This document shows, piece after piece, positions 26,042 to 34,949 of a stretch of DNA of 46,929 nucleotides. This DNA comes from Ignavibacteriales bacterium (lineage in GTDB: Bacteria > Bacteroidota > Ignavibacteria > Ignavibacteriales > Ignavibacteriaceae). How positions within the stretch are numbered: the stretch's first letter is position 1; the number at the start of each line of letters is the position of its first letter. The stretch covers positions 1 through 46,929 of the forward strand of contig WJMR01000221.1 of NCBI GenBank assembly GCA_014727845.1, read 5' to 3'. A program made the translations under genes and the position numbers. Under the pieces are notes generated by a model. That model searched no databases. It saw nothing but the letters and a program-made list of their open reading frames with translations, and was not told the DNA's origin.

Positions 26042-26911
26042 ATGCGGCTACCAATAGCGACGTTCGCCACGCTACTACTACTCTCTATACCGTTTACGGG
26101 ATGCGGCCCAACCGTGTACGACAACGAGGTCCGGATCGTCGGGCAGCGGCGGGACGAAGTTCGCGTTCCGCTTAAATACTACGACGGTTTGGCGCGCGTT
26201 ATGGACGACGGGAAATGGGGATTCATCAACGAGCGACGCGAAGTCGTCGTGCCGTTGGACTACGACTACGCCGGCCATTTTCATAGCGGCGTCGCGGTGG
26301 TGATGAAGAACGACCGCTACGGTTTCGTGGACGTGACCGGCGCGGAGGTGGTCGATCTCCGTTTTGAGAAGGCGTACGACTTCAGCGAGGGTATGGCGCT
26401 GGTGAAAGAGGGCGTGTACTACGGATACGTGAACGACGACGGCGAGTTGCAAATTCCCACGATGTATTTGCGCGCCTGGTGCTTCAAGCACGGCGTCGCG
26501 GTGGTCTCGGAAGGGAGACACTACGGCTTGATCAATAAGCGAGGCGAACCGGTGACCGAATTCCGTTACGACCGAATCGGTCCGCCGATGCTCGAAAAAG
26601 ACAAGGCGGGATGTCGCCCCACATTCACCAACGGATTGGCGCTCGTCGAGAAAGGCGAACTATTTGGCTTCATCGACACCGCCGGCGTCGAAGTGATTCC
26701 TATCGTCTATAAAGACGCCGGCGTTTTTAGCGAGGGCTTGGCGAGCGTACGAAGGGACGATCTGTACGGCTACATCGATAGACAAGGCGAAACGGTTATT
26801 CCGTTTATCTACGAGGACGCGTGGGCGTTCCGAAAAGGCAAGGCGATGGTCAAGTATAACGGCGAGCGGGGCTACGTGTATCGCGACGGCTCCGACGACT
26901 GGGGAAACTAA
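26042..26911 (+). CDS. WG-repeat lipoprotein
   Basis: This is a 289-residue predicted lipoprotein. The leader MRLPIATFATLLLLSIPFTGC ends in a lipobox whose Cys21 would be lipid-modified. The rest is built from about six WG-type beta repeats of some 45 residues (GKWGFINERREVVVPLDYDYA, DRYGFVDVTGAEV, VYYGYVNDDGELQIP, RHYGLINKRGEPV, ELFGFIDTAGVEVIP, DLYGYIDRQGETVIP). The repeats form a beta-propeller-like or stacked-hairpin structure in related proteins, whose functions are mostly unknown. Periplasmic or outer-membrane location is inferred from the lipobox. No partner is evident. Confidence 0.88.
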   Translation: MRLPIATFATLLLLSIPFTGCGPTVYDNEVRIVGQRRDEVRVPLKYYDGLARVMDDGKWGFINERREVVVPLDYDYAGHFHSGVAVVMKNDRYGFVDVTGAEVVDLRFEKAYDFSEGMALVKEGVYYGYVNDDGELQIPTMYLRAWCFKHGVAVVSEGRHYGLINKRGEPVTEFRYDRIGPPMLEKDKAGCRPTFTNGLALVEKGELFGFIDTAGVEVIPIVYKDAGVFSEGLASVRRDDLYGYIDRQGETVIPFIYEDAWAFRKGKAMVKYNGERGYVYRDGSDDWGN

Positions 26912-26969
26912 TCGAACGCCGACCGATCGCGACGACCGCCGCGCTTTTTATCTCCGCGAGGAGGAGCGA

Positions 26970-27410
26970 GTGACGACGTTATTCTACGTATCGTCCATTA
27001 TCGACAAAATGGAATTCCGAGGCGAACGCCACAAGAAGGTTTTCGTGCGGTGGTTCTCTATGCGCCCCGAGCCGATCGCGAACGTAGATTATCGCGACGC
27101 CATCGTCGATTATGAGAAGAACAAACGCGAGGACGTCGAGCTCGGCTACGATAGCTACGAGCGGTGCGAGCTGGCGCTTAACGAGTATTTTACCCGCGAG
27201 GAAGCCGAACGACTGAAGTCGTATCTCGACGAGTTGAAAAACGGCCCCCCGTTCGCCGTCAAAGAAACGGTCGTGGAGCCGACGACGCTTCCGATCGAAT
27301 ACAACCTGTTTCCCTACGCGCACATCGAGCCGGACGAGCGGCGCGACTTCGTGTATCTCGACGACGCGTTGCCCTTTCGGGTCGGCGGATATTTTGAACT
27401 GAAGGCATGA
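26970..27410 (+). CDS. Uncharacterised protein, first gene of a two-gene unit
   Basis: This is a 146-residue protein of no family I recognise. It starts with GTG, supported by GAGGAG five bases upstream. It has no signal peptide or membrane segment and is acidic, with many Tyr, Glu and Asp residues (DVELGYDSYERCELALNEYF, EEAERLKSYLDELKNG), so it should be a soluble cytoplasmic protein. The C-terminal half has a proline-rich stretch, TTLPIEYNLFPYAHI. The stop overlaps the start of the next small gene (ATGA), so the two are made together and probably work together. Confidence 0.75.
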   Translation: MTTLFYVSSIIDKMEFRGERHKKVFVRWFSMRPEPIANVDYRDAIVDYEKNKREDVELGYDSYERCELALNEYFTREEAERLKSYLDELKNGPPFAVKETVVEPTTLPIEYNLFPYAHIEPDERRDFVYLDDALPFRVGGYFELKA

Positions 27411-27616
27411 CCGAACCCCGTCGCGTTAATTGTCGAGCGTGCGTCTTCTTCGGAATTACGTGGAACCCGAGCTTTCCCTACTCCTGCGCCGCGCACGGAT
27501 TCAAATCGAAAAAACTTCCCTCCGTCGAAGTCTATCAAGCGTCGGGACGCGAATGCCTGGCGTTTAAGAAAAAGGAGCGTGGCGCGCGTCGCGGCGGGGT
27601 CAATCGGCGAGGATAG
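27407..27616 (+). CDS. Small cysteine-rich protein, possible metal-binding
   Basis: This is a 69-residue protein coupled to the upstream gene by an ATGA overlap. Four cysteines lie at positions 9, 12, 27 and 50 (NCRACVFFGITW, YSCAAHGFKSKKLPSVEV, SGRECLAF), a spacing that could bind zinc or an iron-sulfur cluster. The spacing and the phrase WNPSFPY...C...GFKSKKLPS look like a conserved small family of unknown role, which I recall but cannot name. The tail is Lys/Arg-rich. Its 3' end overlaps the converging URO-D-like gene by 17 bases. Confidence 0.75.
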   Translation: MTEPRRVNCRACVFFGITWNPSFPYSCAAHGFKSKKLPSVEVYQASGRECLAFKKKERGARRGGVNRRG

Positions 27617-28637
27617 CGCGTTTCGAGGCGCCGTAGTCGAGCGCCTCCTCCACGAACGCCGCGACGTTCTCGAGCGGCGTGCCGCTCACGATTCCGTTAC
27701 CCGCCCCGAGAATCATTCCGCCGCGTTCCCCGTCGAACAAATCGATCATTCGTCGCGTTTCCTCGCGAACGCCCTCGGGCGACGCCTCCCGCAAGGTTTT
27801 CTGAACGTCGAAGCCCGCGAAAAACGAGAGCCGATCTCCGTAGCGCTCGACGATTTCGCGTTGGTCCATCGTGGATTTCTGCACGGGGTGAAAGACGTCC
27901 ACCCCCGCCTCGATTAAATCTTCAAAGTACGGTTCGTTGTTTCCGCAACTATGCAACCAGAAGTGGAGACCGCGTCGATCGAGGAATTCGCCGACGGCGC
28001 GATACGCGGGGAAGAAGAACTCGCGGAAGGTCTCGCCGCTCATCGTCGGGGCGCGCTGACCGCCGAGATCGTCGCTCGTGAAAAAGCCGTCGGGGCGAAG
28101 GAGATCCGCGGCGCGTTCGAGGTAGCGGAGGTAGTGGCGCCGCAACGCGTCGAGGAGGCGGCGCGTCGCGTCGGGTTCCGTGTAGAACTCGACGAGCGCG
28201 TTCTCCATTCCGCGCAACGACCAAAGCCGTTCGAAGAAAAAATTCCACCAACCGAATAGGGTGTAGCGATCGTCTTTTCGCGCGCGGTCGGCTTGGTCGG
28301 CGAGTCGCTCGAACTCGGCGTCTTCTTCCGGGAGCGGCAACTTCTCGACGAATTCCTCGAGCTTCGACCAATCGTCGAGAACGGCGCGAGCGTCGAGCGC
28401 GCCGTCGGTTCGGCGGCGCCAGGAGAGTCCCATCCGATCGAGCGGTATCGGCTCGATCCAGAGATGAACGACGTCTTGCGGAAATCGCTCGAACCGATCG
28501 AGGGTTTCTCCTTCGGGCGGCGCGAAGTCGTCGGCGAACCATGTCGCCAGCGCGAGCGGAATCCTCGACGGGTTTCGCTTTTCGATCGCCTTTGCCACCT
28601 CCTCGCGGGAGAGCGGCTCGAACGCGCGCGACGTCAC
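27600..28637 (-). CDS. Uroporphyrinogen decarboxylase (URO-D) superfamily protein
   Basis: This is a 345-residue TIM-barrel protein of the URO-D superfamily (SREEVAKAIEKRNPSRIPL at the start, FFTSDDLGGQRAPTMSGETFREFFFP, and HFWLHSCGNNEPYFEDLIEAGVDVFHPVQ). The HSCGN motif and overall pattern resemble the corrinoid-methyltransferase-like branch more than true HemE, so I do not call it hemE. The substrate is unknown. It starts with GTG one base after the lysS stop without a clear ribosome site, so coupling to lysS is likely and the exact start is uncertain. It is the last gene of the HNH-to-URO-D run. Confidence 0.8.
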   Translation of the reverse strand: MTSRAFEPLSREEVAKAIEKRNPSRIPLALATWFADDFAPPEGETLDRFERFPQDVVHLWIEPIPLDRMGLSWRRRTDGALDARAVLDDWSKLEEFVEKLPLPEEDAEFERLADQADRARKDDRYTLFGWWNFFFERLWSLRGMENALVEFYTEPDATRRLLDALRRHYLRYLERAADLLRPDGFFTSDDLGGQRAPTMSGETFREFFFPAYRAVGEFLDRRGLHFWLHSCGNNEPYFEDLIEAGVDVFHPVQKSTMDQREIVERYGDRLSFFAGFDVQKTLREASPEGVREETRRMIDLFDGERGGMILGAGNGIVSGTPLENVAAFVEEALDYGASKRAILAD

Positions 28638-28638
28638 G

Positions 28639-30141
28639 CTACCGGAGCGGCTTCATAAGCGGAAAGAGAATCACGTCGCGGATCGAGGGGCGATTCGCGA
28701 GAAGCATAACGAGGCGGTCGATTCCGATACCGAGACCCGCCGCGGGCGGCATGCCGTGCTCGAGCGCGGCGATGAAGTCCTCGTCGATCGGGTGCGCCTC
28801 GTCGTCGCCCGCGTCTTTGTCGCGAGACTGCGCCTCGAAGCGTTCGCGCTGATCGATCGGGTCGTTCAGCTCGCTAAAGGCGTTGCAGATTTCTCCGCCG
28901 AGCACGTAGCCCTCGAAACGCTCGACCAGCCCCGGCTTGCTCCGATGCTTCTTTGCGAGCGGCGAAGTCTCGATCGGGAAATCGATCACGAACGTCGGCT
29001 GCTCGATCGACGGTTCGATCAATTCGCCGAACAACTCGTCGATCAACCTGCCTCGGCTACCCGCCTTTTCGAGGTCGATGTCGTACTTCTTCGCCAGCTT
29101 CGCCAACTCGGCGTCGTCGGTGTTCAGAAGATCCACGCCCAGCTTCTCGCTCAGCGAGTCGGTCATCGAGAGGCGCTTCCACGGCGGCGAAAAGTCGATC
29201 TTCTTACCCGAGATCTCGACCGTCGTCGAACCGTTGACCTCCACGCACACCGACGAAATCATTTGCTCGACGAACTCCATCATCCACTCGTAGTCCTTGT
29301 AGGCGATGTAGGTCTCGAGCATCGTGAACTCGGGATTGTGGTTGCGGTCCATGCCCTCGTTGCGAAAGTCCTTCGCGATTTCGTACACGCCGTTGAAGCC
29401 GCCCACCAATAGCCGCTTTAGGTAAAGCTCGTCGGCGATGCGGAGGAAGAGGGGAATATCCAGCGCGTTGTGGTGCGTCAGGAAAGGCCTCGCCGCCGCG
29501 CCGCCGTAGAGGGGTTGCAGGGCGGGCGTCTCCACCTCGACCACGTCTCGGTCGTCGAGATACTTGCGGATCGCCGTCACTATCTTCGCGCGCTTACGGA
29601 ACGCCTCGCGCTCCTCGGGATTGACGACGAGGTCGAGATAGCGTTGGCGATAGCGCAACTCCTTGTCGGAGAACTGATCATGGACGACCTTTTCACCCTT
29701 CTCGTTCGTCGTCTCCTTCGCGATCGGCAAGGGTCGAAGCGACTTCGTGAGCAGCGTCAGCGTCTTCACGTGCACCGACGGTTCGCCCGTGCGCGTCTTA
29801 AAGACGACGCCCTTCGCGCCGACGATGTCGCCGATATCCATCAGCTTAAAGTTTTGGTAGTCGTCGCCCAGCTCGTCGCGTTTGAGGTAGAGCTGCAAGC
29901 GTCCCTTCTCGTCTTGGATGTGGCAGAAGGACGCTTTGCCCATCCGGCGAAGCGACATAATCCTGCCGGCGACGCGGACTTCCTTATCCTCGTATTCGTC
30001 GTAGCGATCGACGATCGTCGAGTCGGCGTCCACGTCGAACGAATAGGCGAACGGTTGAACGCCGCGTTCTCGTAGCTCGTCGAGCTCCTCGCGTCGGCGT
30101 TTGAGTAGGGCGTGCGTTTCTTCTTGCGGTGTTTGTGCCAC
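28639..30141 (-). CDS. lysS: Lysyl-tRNA synthetase (class II)
   Basis: It charges tRNA(Lys) with lysine. The 500-residue protein has the N-terminal OB-fold anticodon domain ([23 protein letters not shown]) and class II motifs: ETPALQP near motif 1, [18 protein letters not shown] (motif 2) and [26 protein letters not shown] (motif 3). Length and motif order are normal. It lies 13 bases after the dacB-like gene and one base before the URO-D-like gene. Confidence 0.97.
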   Translation of the reverse strand: MAQTPQEETHALLKRRREELDELRERGVQPFAYSFDVDADSTIVDRYDEYEDKEVRVAGRIMSLRRMGKASFCHIQDEKGRLQLYLKRDELGDDYQNFKLMDIGDIVGAKGVVFKTRTGEPSVHVKTLTLLTKSLRPLPIAKETTNEKGEKVVHDQFSDKELRYRQRYLDLVVNPEEREAFRKRAKIVTAIRKYLDDRDVVEVETPALQPLYGGAAARPFLTHHNALDIPLFLRIADELYLKRLLVGGFNGVYEIAKDFRNEGMDRNHNPEFTMLETYIAYKDYEWMMEFVEQMISSVCVEVNGSTTVEISGKKIDFSPPWKRLSMTDSLSEKLGVDLLNTDDAELAKLAKKYDIDLEKAGSRGRLIDELFGELIEPSIEQPTFVIDFPIETSPLAKKHRSKPGLVERFEGYVLGGEICNAFSELNDPIDQRERFEAQSRDKDAGDDEAHPIDEDFIAALEHGMPPAAGLGIGIDRLVMLLANRPSIRDVILFPLMKPLR

Positions 30142-30154
30142 TGCGGGTCTCCGT

Positions 30155-31666
30155 TTATTTCCGTTTGAAGGACGCGAGCAAATCGACCACCGCGTCCTGA
30201 ACTTTATCGACCATCGCGTACGGCGCCGAGTAGTTGTTGGCGACGAGCGCGAACGCGACGGGTTCGCCGTCGCCCGTGTGAACGTAGCCCGAGAGAGCGC
30301 GCGCGGCGAGAACGTAGCCCGTCTTGGCGCGCGCGTTATCGCCGGCGCGCGAGCGTTTCAGACGGCTCGCCATCGTGCCGTCCACGCCGGCGACGGGCAG
30401 CGAATTGTAAAACTCTTGGAACACGTTCGAGCTATACATCCGAACGAGCACGGCGACGATTTGCTCCGGCGAAACGAAGTTCAATCGCGAAAGTCCGCTT
30501 CCATCCACGATGATCGCGTTCTCGAGCGGGACGCCGTTTTCCCTCAATCGCGCGGTCGCCGTCTCGACGCCCGCTTTCGCCGCCCCTTCGCCCGCGAACT
30601 CGAACCCGAGCGTTTTCAGCAACTGCTCGGCGTAGAAATTCTGGCTCGACTTGTTGACGACCTTTACGATCTCGGCGACGGTCGGGGAATAGTGGATGAA
30701 CAGCAGTCGCGCCTCCTCGTAGCCGATCGGATCGTCGAGGTCGTCCGCGTCGATCGCGTATCCCGTCACCGCGATCCCCTTGCGTTCCAGAATCGATTTG
30801 AGCGCGACGAGAAAATACTGCGTCGGATTAGTGACCGTCGCGTAGGTCGTCAAACGCTTGGCGCTCTCCTTCACGGAGCCGTACACGGTAACGAGGTTGG
30901 AGCCGCGCTCGCGGTTAACGACGACGGCGGTCGTCGAGTCGCGGGGAACGGTGGTCGCTCGATTGTTTACGACGACGTAATCGACGTCGGGGTCGAGAGT
31001 CAACTCGGGCGGCGCGCCGACTTCGGTCGGCTCTAAAAGTATCTCGACGCAGTTGTCGTTGAACGAGAGCGCCCCGCTCGGCGCGGCGTACCATAAGCTT
31101 TCGTAATCCCATTGCCAACCCGTCCCGAGTCCGCGGTCGTCGAAGGCGTTGTCGTCCCCGACGAGGTTGCCCGCGATTTCGTCCACGCCGAGCTCGACGA
31201 GGGAATCCGCCCAACTCTCGAAGATCGCGTCGATGTCGCCTTCGTGGAACCTGCCGCTAATCGTCGGATCGCCGTAGCCCTTTACGATCAAATCCCCGCG
31301 CAAGATTGTGCCGTCGAGTTCGCCGCTCGCGTAGAGTTCCGTGCGGTAGCGGTAGTCGGGTCCGAGCGCGAGAAGCGCGGCGGAGGTGGTGAAGAGCTTG
31401 AGATTAGAGGCGGGCATAAAGAGCTTCTCGGCGTTGCGCTCGTGGATCGTTTCGCCCGTCTCCAACGAGCGGATGACGACGCCTTGAAACCCGTCGCGCA
31501 ATTCCGGCGCGTCGAGCGTCGCTTCGATCGCCGAATCGAGTTGCGCGATCGACCCGACGAACCATGCCGGCTCGGGGATCGTATCGCGCGGTTCCTCCTG
31601 CGCGAAGACGATCGCGGGGAGCGCGAAAAGAAGGGCGAACTTACGAACCGTATTCCCGATACACAT
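30155..31666 (-). CDS. dacB: D-alanyl-D-alanine carboxypeptidase/endopeptidase (PBP4 family)
   Basis: This periplasmic penicillin-binding enzyme trims or cuts peptidoglycan cross-links. After a signal peptide ([22 protein letters not shown]) the penicillin-binding triad is complete: SxxK at Ser87-Lys90 (MPASNLKLF), SxN in [10 protein letters not shown], and KTG in [10 protein letters not shown] large insert of about 150 residues between the first two motifs is typical of the S13/PBP4 family. Its first 26 bases overlap the 3' end of rluB in another frame. No other start codon fits the signal peptide, so the overlap looks real. Confidence 0.93.
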   Translation of the reverse strand: MCIGNTVRKFALLFALPAIVFAQEEPRDTIPEPAWFVGSIAQLDSAIEATLDAPELRDGFQGVVIRSLETGETIHERNAEKLFMPASNLKLFTTSAALLALGPDYRYRTELYASGELDGTILRGDLIVKGYGDPTISGRFHEGDIDAIFESWADSLVELGVDEIAGNLVGDDNAFDDRGLGTGWQWDYESLWYAAPSGALSFNDNCVEILLEPTEVGAPPELTLDPDVDYVVVNNRATTVPRDSTTAVVVNRERGSNLVTVYGSVKESAKRLTTYATVTNPTQYFLVALKSILERKGIAVTGYAIDADDLDDPIGYEEARLLFIHYSPTVAEIVKVVNKSSQNFYAEQLLKTLGFEFAGEGAAKAGVETATARLRENGVPLENAIIVDGSGLSRLNFVSPEQIVAVLVRMYSSNVFQEFYNSLPVAGVDGTMASRLKRSRAGDNARAKTGYVLAARALSGYVHTGDGEPVAFALVANNYSAPYAMVDKVQDAVVDLLASFKRK

Positions 31667-32345
31667 ACTCGATCTCTTTTTTCGTCAACGCTCGGTACTC
31701 CCCTTTCGCCAATCCTTTCGCGGTGATCCCCCCGAACGACAATCGTTCGAGCGAACGGACGCGATAGCCGAGTTCGTGAAACATACGTTTTACAAAATGG
31801 TTCCTGCCCTCGTGACAGGAAATAATCCAGCGGTCGCCGCGCGAGCCGCCGGGTTTTATCTCGACGAACTTCCCGACGCCGTCCTTTAAGCGCACGCCCG
31901 CTAACGCGGCGCGGCGGTCGTCGCTTTCCAGCGGACGGTCGAGCGTTACTTTATAAACGCGCGGCGCCTCGTTCGAGGGATGCGTCAACGCGTTGGCGAA
32001 GTCGCCGTCGTTCGTAAGCAACAACACGCCCGTCGTGTTGTAGTCCAAGCGTCCGACGGGGAAGACGCGCTCGCGCGTTTCGAGCAGATCGACGACCGTC
32101 GTTCTACCGCGATCGTCCGAGACGGAGACGACGACTTCTTTCGGTTTGTTCATCGCGAAATACACGCGGTTCGCCAATCGGAGCGGTTTGCCGTCGAGTT
32201 TCACCTCGTCTTTGTTCGGATCGACGTCTATCGCCAACTCGCGCGCGGTTTCTCCGTTTACTTGAACGCGCCCCGCTTTCACGAGCGCCTCGACGTTCCG
32301 ACGAGAACCGACGCCCGCGGCGGCGAGAAACTTGTTAATCCTCAT
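31641..32345 (-). CDS. rluB: 23S rRNA pseudouridine synthase (RluB/RsuA family)
   Basis: This enzyme makes a pseudouridine in 23S rRNA. An S4 RNA-binding domain (MRINKFLAAAGVGSRRNVEALVKAGRVQVNG) precedes the catalytic domain with its invariant aspartate in VGRLDYNTTGVLLLTNDGD and the later RNHFVKRMFHELGYRVRSLERLSFG. The 234-residue form and context between scpB and dacB fit RluB, commonly next to scpAB, but RsuA-type targets cannot be fully excluded. It overlaps scpB by 11 bases and dacB by 26. Confidence 0.92.
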   Translation of the reverse strand: MRINKFLAAAGVGSRRNVEALVKAGRVQVNGETARELAIDVDPNKDEVKLDGKPLRLANRVYFAMNKPKEVVVSVSDDRGRTTVVDLLETRERVFPVGRLDYNTTGVLLLTNDGDFANALTHPSNEAPRVYKVTLDRPLESDDRRAALAGVRLKDGVGKFVEIKPGGSRGDRWIISCHEGRNHFVKRMFHELGYRVRSLERLSFGGITAKGLAKGEYRALTKKEIEYVYREYGS

Positions 32346-33210
32346 CGTCCTCGGCGTCCGCGAGTTCCTTCTCGATTGTCTCCTCGATCTGGCTCATCAT
32401 GAGCTTACGCTTCTGCTCGACGAAATCCTCGTCGTTCATAATCTCGTCGATCTCGCGCGGCTTCGGTAAATCGGCGACGTCGCCGAGTCCGAAAAATTTC
32501 AGGAACTCCTCGGTAGTCTCGTAGAGGAGCGGCCTGCCGACGGATTCCGACCTACCCGCGATGGAGACCAGCCCCTTCTCGAGCAACGTGCCGATTATAT
32601 AATCGATGTTCACGCCTCGGATCGCCTCGATCTCGGGTTTGGTGATCGGCTGCTTGTAGGCGACGATCGCCAAGGTCTCGAGCGCGGCGGGGGAGAGGCG
32701 TTTGCGCGTTTTCTCGGAAGCGAGGTAGCCGAGATACTTGGCGTATTCCGGGCGGGTGCCGTAGGTATAGCCGCCCGCGATCTTCCGAATCCGAAACGCG
32801 ACGCCCGTTTCGCCGTAACGTTCGTTGAGTCGGTCGATCATCGTGTCGATCTCCTCGGGTTTCAGCTCCGTGTCGTCCCCGTCGATGCCCTTGATCGCTT
32901 TGACGATTTCCTTCGGCTTGAGGGGATCGTCGGAGGCGAAGACAAGCGCTTCGACGACGGGAGGGTACGCCTCTATCGGCGGAGCGTCGAGATCCGCGAT
33001 AAATTCCTCGTCAAACTCCGTTCGCCGTTGCGGCTCCATCGGCGCTTCGTCTTTCACGTCCTCGTCGGAGTCGTCGCTCGTCGGTTCGTCCGATTCGAGG
33101 GGATCTTCCGTCGCGTCGTTAGTCTTCAAAGGGGAGTTCGTCTCGGACGTCTCCGTCGTCTCGGGTGTCTCCCTCGTCTCCGGATGCTCGTTCGTCGTTT
33201 CGTCCGTCAT
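32335..33210 (-). CDS. scpB: Segregation and condensation protein B
   Basis: ScpB partners ScpA and SMC in chromosome condensation. The winged-helix core starts near YPPVVEALVFASDDPLKPKEI and includes ALETLAIVAYKQPITKPEIEAIRGV and GLVSIAGRSESVGRPLLYETTEEFLKFFGL, all highly typical. Before it lie about 75 acidic Thr/Glu/Asp-rich residues (TRETPETTETSETN) that overlap scpA out of frame by 92 bases. No ribosome site is clear at ATG 33210. ATG 33039 (MEPQRRTEF) is an alternative start that would remove the overlap, so the N-terminus is uncertain while the core is not. Confidence 0.9.
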   Translation of the reverse strand: MTDETTNEHPETRETPETTETSETNSPLKTNDATEDPLESDEPTSDDSDEDVKDEAPMEPQRRTEFDEEFIADLDAPPIEAYPPVVEALVFASDDPLKPKEIVKAIKGIDGDDTELKPEEIDTMIDRLNERYGETGVAFRIRKIAGGYTYGTRPEYAKYLGYLASEKTRKRLSPAALETLAIVAYKQPITKPEIEAIRGVNIDYIIGTLLEKGLVSIAGRSESVGRPLLYETTEEFLKFFGLGDVADLPKPREIDEIMNDEDFVEQKRKLMMSQIEETIEKELADAEDDED

Positions 33211-33931
33211 AATCTACGCCGTCGATTCGATACAGAAAAAAGTCGTTGAAATTCTCGGTCGGGTCGATCCCGACGCGATTCATCTTCGCCATCTCCAGAA
33301 TGGCGACAAAGGTGACGACCAATCGGATGCGCTCCTTGATTTCGAGGACCGCTTCGAGGAAGCTCACGCGCTCGCGCTCGGCGAGTTTGCGCTCGACGAA
33401 GGCGATTTGGTCGTCGATGGAGACGGGTATCCGCTTGATCTGATGCACGGGATCCGGTTTCGCCTTATCCAGCGCGCGTCGGAACGCCTTCGCCAAATCG
33501 AAGACGCCGACGTTTCTCAGATACGTCTCGAGTTCGGGCGGCTTCTCCACCTCGTCGGCGCCGAAGTTTCCGCGCGAGCGGATTTTCTTCTGGTTCGACT
33601 CGATGTAGCCGAGCTCCTCCGCCATTTCCTTATAGCGTTTGTATTCGAGGAGCCGTTCGACGAGCTCGTCTCGCGGATCTATCTCCTCGCCTTTCTCGTC
33701 CTTCTCGCGCGGCAGGAGCATCCGCGCTTTGATGTGCATCAAGGTGGAGGCGACGAGGAGGAAGTCGCCGGCGATCTCGAGATCGAGCTGTTGGATTAAG
33801 TGGAGATACTCGAGGAACTCGCCCGTGATGCGCGAGATGGGAATGTCGTAGATGTCGAGCTCGTCGCGTTTGATGAAAAACAGGAGCAGGTCGAGCGGTC
33901 CCTCGAACTGTTCGAGTTGTATCTTATACAT
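33119..33931 (-). CDS. scpA: Segregation and condensation protein A
   Basis: This is the kleisin subunit of the SMC-ScpAB complex, which bridges SMC heads. The start MYKIQLEQFEGPLDLLLFFI and DIYDIPISRITGEFLEYL are hallmark sequences, and the winged-helix C-terminus (IRLVVTFVAILEMAKMNRVGI) is present. Family members usually end soon after the position equivalent to FNDFFLY; here about 36 acidic Gly/Asp-rich residues follow (GDEGDTRDDGDVRD). This extra tail is encoded by the same DNA as the scpB leader. It overlaps trpS by eight bases. Confidence 0.95.
   Translation of the reverse strand: MYKIQLEQFEGPLDLLLFFIKRDELDIYDIPISRITGEFLEYLHLIQQLDLEIAGDFLLVASTLMHIKARMLLPREKDEKGEEIDPRDELVERLLEYKRYKEMAEELGYIESNQKKIRSRGNFGADEVEKPPELETYLRNVGVFDLAKAFRRALDKAKPDPVHQIKRIPVSIDDQIAFVERKLAERERVSFLEAVLEIKERIRLVVTFVAILEMAKMNRVGIDPTENFNDFFLYRIDGVDYDGRNDERASGDEGDTRDDGDVRDELPFED
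33140..33180. repeat. 9-nt tandem repeat inside the scpA/scpB overlap
   Basis: GTCTC occurs five times at exactly 9-base steps (33140, 33149, 33158, 33167, 33176). On the coding strand the unit is GAGAC plus four variable bases. In the scpB frame it encodes E-T-x repeats, in the scpA frame G-D-x repeats. Confidence 0.9.
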
Positions 33932-34922
33932 CGAGCGCGCCCATCTTCATTCCGTCGCGCGCCTCGCGCATCGTCGCCTCGGCGGTCTCTCGCGCGCGGG
34001 CTTCGCCGTCGATGACGATGCGCCGCACCTTCTCGCGGTCGGCTTCGAGCTCTTTTCGTCGCTCGATGATCGGCGCCAGCTCGTCGTTAATCTTCGCGGC
34101 CACGCGCATCTTGCAGTCGGCGCATCCAAGCGCGCCCGAGCGACAGTCGGCGTCGATCGCCTCGGTTTCGTCGGAATTAAAAACCTTTTGATACGAGTAG
34201 ATCAGACAAACGTCGGGTCTGCCGGGATCCCCTTTACGCACTTTTTGCGGATCGGTTTTCGCCTTCCGCAATTTCTTCTCCACCGTCTCGGGCGGATCGG
34301 AGAGGAGGACGGTGTTGTTGAGCGACTTGCTCATCTTCGCGTCGCCGTCCAACCCGACGAGCCGAGGGGCGCGGGAGAGGAGCGGTTCGGGATCGGGGAA
34401 CACCTCGCCGTAGTGGTTGTTGAAGCGCCGCGCGATCTCGCGGGTGATCTCGACGTGCGGCACTTGGTCCTCGCCGACGGGCACGCACTCTCCCTTATAG
34501 AGGAGGATGTCCGCCGCTTGGAGCGCGGGATAGCCGAGATGGCCGAAGACGACTTGCTTGATGTTCAGGTCGCGGATCTGATCCTTCAGCGTCGGGTTGC
34601 GTTCGAGGCGGTTCGCGGTCACGAGCATTCCGAAGATGAGATAGAGCTCGGCGTGCTGCTTGATCTGCGACTGCCGGAAGATCGGGCTCTTCTCGGGGTC
34701 TATGCCCGCGGCGATCCAGTCGATCGTCATCTCGATCGAGTCCTCCTCGACGTTCGAGGTGTCGAGATTCGTCGTAAGCGCGTGATAGTCGGCGATGAGG
34801 TGATAGTTGTCGTAGCCGTCGTCGTTCTGGAGCGCGACCCAATTTTGGAGCGCGCCGACGTAGTGTCCGATGTGCAGTTTCCCGCTCGGACGCATACCGC
34901 TTAATACGCGTTTAGCGTTCAT
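33924..34922 (-). CDS. trpS: Tryptophanyl-tRNA synthetase
   Basis: This class I enzyme charges tRNA(Trp). The 332-residue protein carries the HIGH motif as GKLHIGHYVGAL (residues 14-25) and the KMSKS loop as DAKMSKSLNNTV. GEDQVPHVEITREIARRFN is the usual tryptophan/ATP-site segment. A cluster, CRSGALGCADCK, near residue 270 is similar to the cysteine-containing C-terminal region of some bacterial TrpRS that bind metal. It lies 27 bases after the HNH gene and overlaps scpA. Confidence 0.96.
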   Translation of the reverse strand: MNAKRVLSGMRPSGKLHIGHYVGALQNWVALQNDDGYDNYHLIADYHALTTNLDTSNVEEDSIEMTIDWIAAGIDPEKSPIFRQSQIKQHAELYLIFGMLVTANRLERNPTLKDQIRDLNIKQVVFGHLGYPALQAADILLYKGECVPVGEDQVPHVEITREIARRFNNHYGEVFPDPEPLLSRAPRLVGLDGDAKMSKSLNNTVLLSDPPETVEKKLRKAKTDPQKVRKGDPGRPDVCLIYSYQKVFNSDETEAIDADCRSGALGCADCKMRVAAKINDELAPIIERRKELEADREKVRRIVIDGEARARETAEATMREARDGMKMGALDV

Positions 34923-34949
34923 CGTTGTCCGTGTCGGTTCAATGGAGAA

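Noticed and set aside
30118-30137. Second sigma-54-like box (TGGCAC on the minus strand)
   Set aside because: It lies in the first codons of lysS and lacks the -12 TTGC element.
30101-31036. 311-residue plus-strand ORF opposite the dacB-like gene
   Set aside because: Antisense shadow; Arg/Asp-rich without a domain, and the opposite strand carries the full penicillin-binding triad.
33852-34904. 350-residue plus-strand ORF opposite trpS
   Set aside because: Antisense shadow of trpS, which has both synthetase motifs.
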